From: an uncultured Muribaculaceae bacterium
Lineage (GTDB): Bacteria; Bacteroidota; Bacteroidia; Bacteroidales; Muribaculaceae
Assembly: GCA_910579675.1 (NCBI GenBank)
Contig: CAJTUF010000017.1
Location: 4,320-68,319 of the forward strand
DNA length: 64,000 bases
Direction of reading: 5' to 3'
Shown here piece by piece: positions 53,042 through 60,794 of this stretch; the first letter of the stretch is position 1, and every line of letters starts with the position of its first letter. The notes beneath the pieces were generated by a model that had not been told where the DNA came from, made no database searches, and saw only the letters and a program-made list of their open reading frames with translations. A program made the translations under genes and the position numbers.

Positions 53042-55974
53042 TTCTTAGGCATTATAGTGAAGCGCCACGCGAGCGACAGAAGCACATAGCGCGACATTGA
53101 GTTGGTCCATGTCTCGGTGTTTCCCAGAGAGTTGACAGTGGCGGTGACATTGGATATCTGCCCCAGGATGTCGTAGGCGTCGATCTTGGCATTGAGGGCG
53201 CCGTGGATAAAGCTGCGTTCGAGGCGGAGATTCCACACAAAGTGGCCTTTGTTAAACGAATTGTCTTCATAGCCCGACTGACGGTAGTAGTTGAAGTCGG
53301 TCGACAGGTCAAATTCGAGCGGCAGACGGGCCGTCACTGCTGCACCGGTCTTGAAATTCCAAATGTTGAGGTCGTTGAAGGCGGCGAGTGGCGAGCTTAC
53401 GGTGCGCCATTGGGCGTCGAACGCCACCGAGGTCCTCACCCCTTTGCCGATATTCCACTTCAGCCCGAGGCTTTCCGAGATGAGGGTGTTGTGGACGAGG
53501 CTGCGCACCGCCGACTCCGATCCCGACACGCTTACATAGTCGGGCAGGTGGGTGTATTCAGCCGAGGTGGAGGTTGAAAACCACAGGTTCTGCTGCCTGT
53601 CAAACGGCTGTGAGTAGTTCACTCTTGCCTTGGCCTCATAGGCTCCGCTGATGTTGACAGGCATGTAGGTGCTCACACCGCTCTCCTCATCATAAATCTT
53701 GTAGTTGGCCATGCGGTTCCAGAAGCGGTTGAATGAAGCGCTGGCAAAGAGGAGTCGTTTGGTGGTCTGATTGTTTGAGTTGAAGGTGGCGTTGAGATAC
53801 AGCGCCGTCATCTTTTTCAGGCCGGGATTGCCCAGACGCACGGTCATGGGATTGTAAGTATCGACCGTGCGGAGCAGCCGGGTCATTTCGGGAAGCACCT
53901 CGTTGACGCGGGCGTTGAGCGCCCACTCTTTCCGGCTGGCGCCATCTTTGTTGAAGCGGAGGTTGAGGCGGGGGGTCCACACGGTATGGTTGCGGCTGAA
54001 AACCGTGTCGATTTCGGCGCGCTGGTAATCAAGTCGTCGCCTTCCGTTTTCAACATTCAGGGCGGCGTTGATGTCGAGCCGGTAGATATCACTGAAGGCA
54101 AACGAGCTCATCAGCTCGGCGCTGAGATGATTGGCATTGGTATGGCGGCCTGACCAGTAGGAGTTTAATTCGTCAACCACATAATCCTCCACCGGAGTGA
54201 GATTGTCGGTCGGCTCTATCACCTTGCGGCTGCCTCGGGTATGTGCTACAGAAAAGCGGTCGACCACTATCAGATTGCCCCATCGGCCGAGCGACTGGGT
54301 GAGGCGCAGCGACGGTGCATAGCTCCAGTCGCGGAAAGGGAGACGGCTTACAGGCGAGCGGTTTATGTCGTCGACATCGGCCGCCGTGTAGTCGATTGTC
54401 TGCCGCCGGTCGGTATCGTCATGGCGGTTGAGGTATCTCCAGTCAAAGAGCAAGCCGCCCATAAGGCCGCCCGAGGTAAGACGGATGTTGGAGTAGAAAC
54501 TGCCGTCGGTCGCCACCTCGCGGCTCTTGCCGGTCTCGTTGTCGCGGTCGAGATAAATCATGCCATATCTGCGGCCAAACGCTCCGCCGGTGTCAATGCT
54601 GTCGATGGCCTCGCCTATATACGATTCGTCGGGATTTTTTTCAAACTGGGCCGAGGTAGCCACCGTCCGGCTGTCGCCGTGGACAAACCGGTAGTTGGCC
54701 TTGATCCATGCTATGTTGGTGTTGAACCAGTACATGAGCGAATTTTCGGTCGACACACTCTCGCTGAAATTATGGTCGAGCAGGCGCATCCTGCCGTAGC
54801 GGGTAGGCCATCCGGGCAGGAGGTCGGCTGTCGAGGTATATTGCTCCAGATCGGTGGTGATGCGGTCATATTGGGCCGATCCCTTGAATATGAGCTCCTT
54901 CATGTAGCGCTGGCTCTCATCGTCGGTGCTGTTGACATAATAGTCGAGGCCGGCTTTGAGCAACTTGCGCCGCCCCTCGTTGTTGCGGGCCTCCTGCCAT
55001 CCGTTGTCCATGATGATGCCATCGTTGACCGACATTCCCGGCCCCCGCGAGTCGTTGTTGATATTGTTGATGTTGGCATAGGCGCCGATGCGGGCCTGAC
55101 GGGTGTATTCGAGCGCAAACAACCGCCCCAGATACCTGTTGTTGCTGCCATAGCCCCCTTCCAGACTCCCCACAAACCCCATCTGATACTGCTTCTTGAG
55201 GTTGACATCCATCACGAGCGTCTTGTCGAGCCGCTCCTCCATGCTGCCGGGGCGGGCCAGCGGATTTGACTTCTCATAGACCTTTACATTGCTCACCACA
55301 TAGGCGGGCAGATTGCGCAGCGCCACATTGGGGTCGCCCTTGAAAAAGTCTTTGCCGTCGACAAGCAGCGACTCGATCTGCTTGCCGTTGACCATTATCC
55401 GGCCATTATTGTCGAGCGTGGCGCCGGGCAGCTGGGCTATGAGCGCATCAAGCATCGAGCCCTCGCTCAGCATAAATGCATCGGCGTTGTAGACAATGGT
55501 GTCGCCCCGCATCACCATCTTCACCTTGGTGGCGGTCACCACCACCTCTTCGAGGCCGATCGACTCCTCCTCGCCGGGAGTCGCTTTTGTGAGATTGACA
55601 GGCACGTCGATCCTGAATCTCTCGGGGAAGGAGCGTGTGTAGAGATATGTGAGCGAAGCCGGTCGGTAGCCCTCCTTCCTCACCTGCACCTGTATGGAAA
55701 AAGTGTCGGCGGGATTGGCAAAAAAATCAACCTCAAACCACGACTCCGCATTGTGCTGAAGACCGAATCCCTTGTCGACCCCTTCGCCCAACACCGTGTC
55801 GTCGGTGAGATTGACCACGGTAATCGTGGCGTCGGCAAGACGGACCTTGGTATCCTTGTCGAACACCCGGCCCATGATGGTGTGTTTTTTTGCATGGACA
55901 ACGCCTGCCGACGTCAGTATCATGCAAAACATCAGGATAAGAGCTTTGATATTTACGTTGCGTCCGGTCAACAT
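53038..55974 (-). CDS. Outer-membrane beta-barrel protein (OMP_b-brl_3 type), copy 2
   Basis: 978 residues: signal peptide; a carboxypeptidase-regulatory-like domain (about 30-125, IMGRVFDKDTKVRLADATITVVN); a plug-like domain with VVVTATKVK, MLDALIAQLPGATLDNNGRIMVNGKQIESLLVDGKDFF; then a very large beta-barrel ending in VLLSLAWRFTIMPKK. It is related over its full length to the neighbour at 56104-59043. Coding overlap of four bases with the C39 exporter shows shared translation, so it probably acts at the outer membrane in release, uptake or self-recognition of the peptide. Which of these is unknown. Confidence 0.85.
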   Translation of the reverse strand: MLTGRNVNIKALILMFCMILTSAGVVHAKKHTIMGRVFDKDTKVRLADATITVVNLTDDTVLGEGVDKGFGLQHNAESWFEVDFFANPADTFSIQVQVRKEGYRPASLTYLYTRSFPERFRIDVPVNLTKATPGEEESIGLEEVVVTATKVKMVMRGDTIVYNADAFMLSEGSMLDALIAQLPGATLDNNGRIMVNGKQIESLLVDGKDFFKGDPNVALRNLPAYVVSNVKVYEKSNPLARPGSMEERLDKTLVMDVNLKKQYQMGFVGSLEGGYGSNNRYLGRLFALEYTRQARIGAYANINNINNDSRGPGMSVNDGIIMDNGWQEARNNEGRRKLLKAGLDYYVNSTDDESQRYMKELIFKGSAQYDRITTDLEQYTSTADLLPGWPTRYGRMRLLDHNFSESVSTENSLMYWFNTNIAWIKANYRFVHGDSRTVATSAQFEKNPDESYIGEAIDSIDTGGAFGRRYGMIYLDRDNETGKSREVATDGSFYSNIRLTSGGLMGGLLFDWRYLNRHDDTDRRQTIDYTAADVDDINRSPVSRLPFRDWSYAPSLRLTQSLGRWGNLIVVDRFSVAHTRGSRKVIEPTDNLTPVEDYVVDELNSYWSGRHTNANHLSAELMSSFAFSDIYRLDINAALNVENGRRRLDYQRAEIDTVFSRNHTVWTPRLNLRFNKDGASRKEWALNARVNEVLPEMTRLLRTVDTYNPMTVRLGNPGLKKMTALYLNATFNSNNQTTKRLLFASASFNRFWNRMANYKIYDEESGVSTYMPVNISGAYEAKARVNYSQPFDRQQNLWFSTSTSAEYTHLPDYVSVSGSESAVRSLVHNTLISESLGLKWNIGKGVRTSVAFDAQWRTVSSPLAAFNDLNIWNFKTGAAVTARLPLEFDLSTDFNYYRQSGYEDNSFNKGHFVWNLRLERSFIHGALNAKIDAYDILGQISNVTATVNSLGNTETWTNSMSRYVLLSLAWRFTIMPKK

Positions 55975-56025
55975 GTTTATGCTTTCTTTGGTGATAAAGT
56001 GGGACTGATGATAAGAATAATAAAT

Positions 56026-56059
56026 CTCCCGGCATGGAGTCTGAGCTCCATGCCGGGAG
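56026..56059. terminator. Hairpin between the two OM barrel genes
   Basis: Perfect 14-base inverted repeat (56026-56039 and 56046-56059) with a six-base loop, followed on the minus strand by an A/T-rich stretch (atttattattctt). It could attenuate transcription from the first barrel gene into the second barrel and exporter. Confidence 0.75.
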
Positions 56060-56103
56060 CGATAGTTGATCAGAAGAGTTTCCGGGGTTTCAAGGGAGGG
56101 GGA

Positions 56104-59043
56104 TTATTCGCGGGGCTTCTTGGAGAAGTTCCAGCGGAGGGATAGCATGACATAGCTCGGGATGGAGTTGACCCATGTCTCGGTGCGTCCCTGCTCGCTG
56201 ATGTTGTAGAAAATGCTCTTCACATTGCCAAGGATGTCGTAGCCGTCGACTGCAACTATCAGGCTGCCTTTCATGAGCGACTTCGACACCCGGGCGTTCC
56301 ACACGAGCTGGTTGGTGTTCATCTCATGCGATTCATAGCCGCGGTCGGAATACATCTTGAGGTCGGACGACAATTCAACGCTCCATGGCAGGGCAAAGCG
56401 GAAGTTGACACCGTAGTTGAACGAGGTGATGTTAAACGGAGTGAAATCCTCTTTGGTCGATGATGAGTGAGTGTTGCTGATTCCACCCCTCACGCCTATG
56501 GTGTGGCCTTTGAAATCATAATCAAGACCGACCGATTCATTCACTTCAAAGGTGTGGATGATGTTCTTGGTCATGGTGGCGAATCCGTTGGTCGACATCA
56601 GGTCGGTAAAGCGCCCGACATTCAGGGTGGTGGAGTTGAACACCCACCATTTGTGGCCTTTGCCGAAAAAGAGATTGCCGCCGAGATTGAAGTTGAAGTT
56701 GTGATTGCCGTTGGTGTTGACCGGACGGTAGGTCCTTACGCCCGAGCTGCGGTCGTAGTTGTAGCTCATTGTCACATCATTGATGTTGTGACGCCAGTTG
56801 ATCGACGAGAATACTGTCATTTTTTGTGCAGGCCAAAGCTCGTGGGAATTGTAGTTGATATTGAGCGAGTTGTTTATCGCCTGACGGAGGTCGGGATTGC
56901 CGCTGCGTAGATTGAGCGGATCATAGTCAAATGTATGGTCAAGAAGATTGAGCATATCATATTGCTGTCCGTTGAGGTTATATTTCAGCTCAAAGGTATG
57001 TATGCGTTTGGGAGGGGCCCAGAATATCGAAACATATGCCTCCGGTCGCAGATAATTTTTCTTGATATGTCGCGATACAAGGCCATTGTAGCGGTAGCTG
57101 TCCTGATTCACATTGGCGGTAGCTGAAATGTTCATCGACAAAAGGCTGTAGCTCTTGCCGTCGCGTCGCTCCTCCTTGAAATATTTAAAATGGAGCCGGA
57201 AATATTCATGGCTGTGGTGAAGGCCGGCCATATAGCTGTTGCGGGGATCGAGGCGCATCATGCGGTCGATCATCATCCGGCTGTCGGTTGCCGTGATCTC
57301 ACGCCCCGAGGCCCGACCTTCAGGTGATGAGGATGGGTCAGAGCCGTTTTCGTCCTCATTGTCATCGTTAAGCCAGGTGTTGTCGTTGTAGTCATAGCGA
57401 TGGCAAAAGGCCACGGAAGGGTATAGGCTGATAGTCGACGACAGGTTAAATGTCAACTGACCTCCCACCCAATACTCATACCTGTGGTTATGCTCGGGAT
57501 TCAATCGGTTTTTCTCCGATGGGTTGCCTGATGCATATTGCAGCAGATAGTCGTTTGACGCATCTGCCAGACCTCTGTAATAATAGCCGTGGCTGCTGAG
57601 AGTGACACCCGTTGAGGTGTCTTTGTAGCGGAATGTGGAATTGTGCTGCCAACTGCCGCCCCACTCCCGCTGCCTCGACTTCACATAGTCGATATAGCGG
57701 TTGATGATACCCGAGCCCTGGGGCATGCCGAGTATGAGCTGGTCTTTCAGAGCCTCACCCTGCTGAGGCTGCTGTGAAAACGAGCCTTCCACGGCATCCG
57801 ACCGGCGCTTATTGTCGCCATACCGGCCATATAGCTCAATGCGGGTGTTGTACTGATTGCCATTGGCGGGACGGAGTGTTATGAAGTGAGATGTGTTGAG
57901 GTCAAGATTGCGTGTAAGGGCATTGTCCCACCGGCGGGTATATGTGTCGCCTCCGGTGAGGAAGTTTTGCTTGTATTCGTGGGTCGAGCGGTCGGTGTGG
58001 GTATATGAAGCGGTGACATCACCGGTGATCTCGAGTTTCCTGCCGTTGAAGAATCCATAGTTTATGCCGCCCCCCTTGGCTGTGGTTATGCCATTTCGGG
58101 TGTCGGAGGGACTCCAGTCGCCGTTTCGCCCGGGATTGCGGGTCTCATTGATGTTGTTGATGAAACCGTAGGCGCCGAGACGCAACTTCTTGGTATACCC
58201 CAGCCCGAAAGCTCGAGCGCGGTAGCGGTCGTGGGTGCCCGCGCCCGCTTCGGCGTTGGCCATCCATCCGGCGTTGTAGTCTTTTTTCATCCTCACATCC
58301 ATCACATATTGATATTGGTCGCGGCTGGCGGCCACCTGCCCGAGCACCTCGGCCATTCCGGTGGCTTTTTCATATACCTGAATATCCTTGACCGTGTAGG
58401 CGGGCAGGTTTTGGAGCAGCACGAGCTTGTCGCCGTCAAAGAAGTCTTTGCCATCGAGGAGCAGCTTCTCTACAAAGCGGCCATTGACGGTGATGCGGCC
58501 GTCGGAGTCGATCTTTACGCCGGGCATTTTTTCCAACAGGGCATCGAGCATCGATCCCTGGGCGAGTTTAAACGCATCGGCATTATACTGTATGGTGTCG
58601 CCTTTATTGACAAACTGGACTATGGAGGCCACGACAGTGACCTCTTCAAGAGTCCTGCCCTTCTCAAACTTCGACAAGCGGCGCATCTCGATTATCCCTG
58701 CGTCATAAAAATGACTTTTTGGTGAAAACTGACGGGTGAAGGTGTCGAAATCGGGATGCGACAACCGCAGAATAAAAGTGTCGCCCTCCCCCTTTGCCGA
58801 AACATTATAGAAGTTGCGGGGACCGGTGCTTTGGTGGGTAGTATAGGCGGAGTTACCTGAAGCTATGACAGTGCTGTCGGGCATAAGGATCTCCACTTTA
58901 AACGACTCAGTGAGCGGGGCCCCGGTAACCATATTTGTCAGGTAGCCCTCCACCCTGAAATCATTTTTGGAGGCAGCCGAGGCGCCGGCACAAAGCCTGA
59001 TGGCAGACAGTATAAAGATTAGCAGAGTTATACGTAATCTCAT
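56104..59043 (-). CDS. Outer-membrane beta-barrel protein (OMP_b-brl_3 type), copy 1
   Basis: 979 residues from the ATG at 59043, which starts a signal peptide; the frame upstream crosses the promoter. The architecture equals that of copy 2: regulatory-like domain (VEGYLTNMVTGAPLTESFKVEI), plug-like domain (MLDALLEKMPGVKIDSDGRITVNGRFVEKLLLDGKDFF, YTVKDIQVYEKATG), and a huge barrel ending ETWVNSIPSYVMLSLRWNFSK. The matching closing strands of the two proteins (ETW-NS---Y-LSL-W) show duplication. It is the first gene of operon B, which begins just after the terminator of the precursor operon. Confidence 0.85.
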   Translation of the reverse strand: MRLRITLLIFILSAIRLCAGASAASKNDFRVEGYLTNMVTGAPLTESFKVEILMPDSTVIASGNSAYTTHQSTGPRNFYNVSAKGEGDTFILRLSHPDFDTFTRQFSPKSHFYDAGIIEMRRLSKFEKGRTLEEVTVVASIVQFVNKGDTIQYNADAFKLAQGSMLDALLEKMPGVKIDSDGRITVNGRFVEKLLLDGKDFFDGDKLVLLQNLPAYTVKDIQVYEKATGMAEVLGQVAASRDQYQYVMDVRMKKDYNAGWMANAEAGAGTHDRYRARAFGLGYTKKLRLGAYGFINNINETRNPGRNGDWSPSDTRNGITTAKGGGINYGFFNGRKLEITGDVTASYTHTDRSTHEYKQNFLTGGDTYTRRWDNALTRNLDLNTSHFITLRPANGNQYNTRIELYGRYGDNKRRSDAVEGSFSQQPQQGEALKDQLILGMPQGSGIINRYIDYVKSRQREWGGSWQHNSTFRYKDTSTGVTLSSHGYYYRGLADASNDYLLQYASGNPSEKNRLNPEHNHRYEYWVGGQLTFNLSSTISLYPSVAFCHRYDYNDNTWLNDDNEDENGSDPSSSPEGRASGREITATDSRMMIDRMMRLDPRNSYMAGLHHSHEYFRLHFKYFKEERRDGKSYSLLSMNISATANVNQDSYRYNGLVSRHIKKNYLRPEAYVSIFWAPPKRIHTFELKYNLNGQQYDMLNLLDHTFDYDPLNLRSGNPDLRQAINNSLNINYNSHELWPAQKMTVFSSINWRHNINDVTMSYNYDRSSGVRTYRPVNTNGNHNFNFNLGGNLFFGKGHKWWVFNSTTLNVGRFTDLMSTNGFATMTKNIIHTFEVNESVGLDYDFKGHTIGVRGGISNTHSSSTKEDFTPFNITSFNYGVNFRFALPWSVELSSDLKMYSDRGYESHEMNTNQLVWNARVSKSLMKGSLIVAVDGYDILGNVKSIFYNISEQGRTETWVNSIPSYVMLSLRWNFSKKPRE

Positions 59044-59091
59044 AACCAATAATAATGGATGCGATGAATTGAAGTGATTTGGTTCAGGTGG

Positions 59092-59099
59092 CAAAGATA
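59092..59099 (-). promoter_or_regulatory. -7 box of operon B (OM barrels and exporter)
   Basis: On the minus strand tatctttg, 48 bases before the ATG at 59043 and just downstream of the operon A terminator. A clear -33 element is not seen. Confidence 0.65.
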
Positions 59100-59134
59100 A
59101 GAGTTTTGCGGGATAAAACTCCCATTAGGCCACC

Positions 59135-59185
59135 AAAAAATAAAAGCCGCTGCCCAGCGCTCCACGGTATGAAGCGCGGGGCAGC
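59135..59185 (-). terminator. Rho-independent terminator of the precursor operon
   Basis: On the minus strand a 13-base stem (arms 59185-59173 and 59161-59149, one mismatch) directly after the precursor stop is followed by a T-rich tract (ttttattttttgg). It closes operon A. Confidence 0.85.
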
Positions 59186-59192
59186 AACATTT

Positions 59193-59456
59193 TCAGAAGG
59201 GGAACCCGGTGAAGCCGGCGCCTTTTTGATCCTTGCTGGTCGGTTTGCAGGTCGTGTTGGCGGAACAGCGACAGTTGCAGTTGTCGTTGCTTGGATCGCA
59301 GGAGCAGTCGCAGTTGCAGTTTCCGTTGCCCAATGGGTTTACGGTATCACCGCCTCCGATGAAGGCGAAGCCTCCGAGGAGCATGCCTTCGGCGTTCTCC
59401 TCCATGTTCTCGACGCTATCTATGAGCGCCTTGAGTTGAGATTTGATCTCTCTCAT
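59193..59456 (-). CDS. Putative RiPP precursor, double-glycine leader and Cys-rich core
   Basis: 87 residues from the ATG at 59456; an in-frame TTG at 59483 is less likely. Residues 1-29 look like a leader: MREIKSQLKALIDSVENMEE is helical and acidic, followed by NAEGMLLGG ending in Gly28-Gly29. After it come FAFIGGGDTVNPLGNG and a region with eight Cys (47, 49, 51, 53, 60, 62, 64, 70) spaced CxCxCxC-x6-CxCxC-x5-C, rich in Asn, Asp, Ser and Thr, then a tail ending GFTGFPF. The radical SAM gene is 36 bases upstream and the C39 exporter is in the next operon. Not a known bacteriocin to me; a metal-binding protein such as a metallothionein is the main alternative. Confidence 0.8.
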   Translation of the reverse strand: MREIKSQLKALIDSVENMEENAEGMLLGGFAFIGGGDTVNPLGNGNCNCDCSCDPSNDNCNCRCSANTTCKPTSKDQKGAGFTGFPF

Positions 59457-59492
59457 GTTGGTTATTATTTGGTTTTGTGGCAATATTGCCGG

Positions 59493-60794
59493 TTATTTAA
59501 AGATCTTTTTAGTGAGAGCCTCAAGCAGATAGTGATGCTTGTCTTCGTCGCTTTTGCCGAGTGGACACAGGCCGGTAATCTCACGTTCGAGCTTGTTTTG
59601 CGTGCAACCGGAATGGCATATCGGCATAATGTCGCACACGGCACAAGCCTGATCGGCAAACTTCCGCTCCATTCGCTTTGCAAAACGCTCATTCCACTCC
59701 ACTTTGCCGTCGGGGGTGAGAAGCCCTTCGCGGGTTTCGGGCGAGAACTCGCGGGCAGTGCATTTATACAGGTCGCCATTGTAGTTGACAACGATGGAGT
59801 TCTCACAGTCGGCATAGCACACGTGACGGTGGAATATCACATCGGTGTCGGTGGCATAGCCTCCGTCGTTGAAAACTCTTGCGAGCTCCATGGCCTTGGT
59901 TTTCACATCGGCGCCATTGTCTGTGGTTTGCCACACCTGCTGGAAGTTACACTTTATGTTGCTCTTAAATTCAGCGGGGAGCAGACTCTCGAGGTCGCTG
60001 AATATGTCGGCAAAAGAATCGACGGTGTCGGGGGTGTAGTTGAAACGCATGGTTATGCTGAACCCCCTCTTTGCGGCCTCGATAAGATTGCCAAGTATGC
60101 GGTCGTAGGTAGGACGGCGGTTTTCGCCGACTCTCGACACATCGTGAAACGGACGGTGGCCGTCAAATGATATCTGGAAGTTTGTGCCGCCGAGACCGAG
60201 CGAAGCAAGATCGTCGAGCTTGCGGGAGTCGAGCAGCACGCCGTTGGTTGTGAAGCCGGTGGAGAACCGGATATTTTTCTCGCGACACCTCTCGGTTGCG
60301 TAGGTCAGCAGCGGCATCACCACCTTGTCCCAGCCTATCAGCGGCTCACCGCCAAAAAATGAGAGGGAGAGGCGGCGTAATTCCGGCTGTGTCAACTTAT
60401 CGTCGATCAGAGCCTTGACAGCATTGGCTGTAGTCTCGTTCATCATAGAGCCGTGGGAATGGCTCTCGTAGCAATACCAGCACCTCAGGTTGCAGTCGAG
60501 GGTGGGATTGACTATTATGCCAAAATAGTCGGGGCTGCTTTCCTGACGTCGGAAGGTTTCGATAAGCTCCTTTGACTCATCCTTATCGCGGGGCACAATC
60601 ATCTCGGCCTTGACAAGGGCTTCGTACAATGCCGGGGAAGTTTTACCGACAAGGGCTGTGTTATCCCTGTTGTCGGTAAGGAAGCGATAGAGCTTAGAGT
60701 TGAGAGCCACAGCCGAGCTATCCTTTACATTAAAGGCAAAATGCTTTCCTCCCACTTCGAGAAAATGTACGTATTTGCTGAATTTATTGTTCAT
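59493..60794 (-). CDS. Radical SAM/SPASM peptide-modifying enzyme
   Basis: 433 residues. Residues 1-85 form an N-terminal region that may be a leader-binding domain. The radical SAM cluster ligands are Cys101, Cys105 and Cys108 (CNLRCWYC). GGEP at 148-151 and the QISFDG strand are typical. The C-terminal SPASM part supplies Cys326, 330, 345, 384, 387, 393, 397 and 410, enough for two auxiliary 4Fe-4S clusters. Enzymes of this type form thioether or carbon-carbon links, or epimerise residues, in peptides. The gene overlaps the glycosyltransferase-LanC-like gene by 11 bases and precedes the Cys-rich precursor, its presumed substrate. Confidence 0.92.
   Translation of the reverse strand: MNNKFSKYVHFLEVGGKHFAFNVKDSSAVALNSKLYRFLTDNRDNTALVGKTSPALYEALVKAEMIVPRDKDESKELIETFRRQESSPDYFGIIVNPTLDCNLRCWYCYESHSHGSMMNETTANAVKALIDDKLTQPELRRLSLSFFGGEPLIGWDKVVMPLLTYATERCREKNIRFSTGFTTNGVLLDSRKLDDLASLGLGGTNFQISFDGHRPFHDVSRVGENRRPTYDRILGNLIEAAKRGFSITMRFNYTPDTVDSFADIFSDLESLLPAEFKSNIKCNFQQVWQTTDNGADVKTKAMELARVFNDGGYATDTDVIFHRHVCYADCENSIVVNYNGDLYKCTAREFSPETREGLLTPDGKVEWNERFAKRMERKFADQACAVCDIMPICHSGCTQNKLEREITGLCPLGKSDEDKHHYLLEALTKKIFK

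Noticed and set aside
54241..55269. 342-codon plus-strand frame
   Set aside because: Antisense to the OM barrel gene, with no domain or signal sequence.
59079..60170. 363-codon plus-strand frame across the precursor and radical SAM genes
   Set aside because: Antisense to two well-supported genes and a terminator; it contains no recognisable motif.
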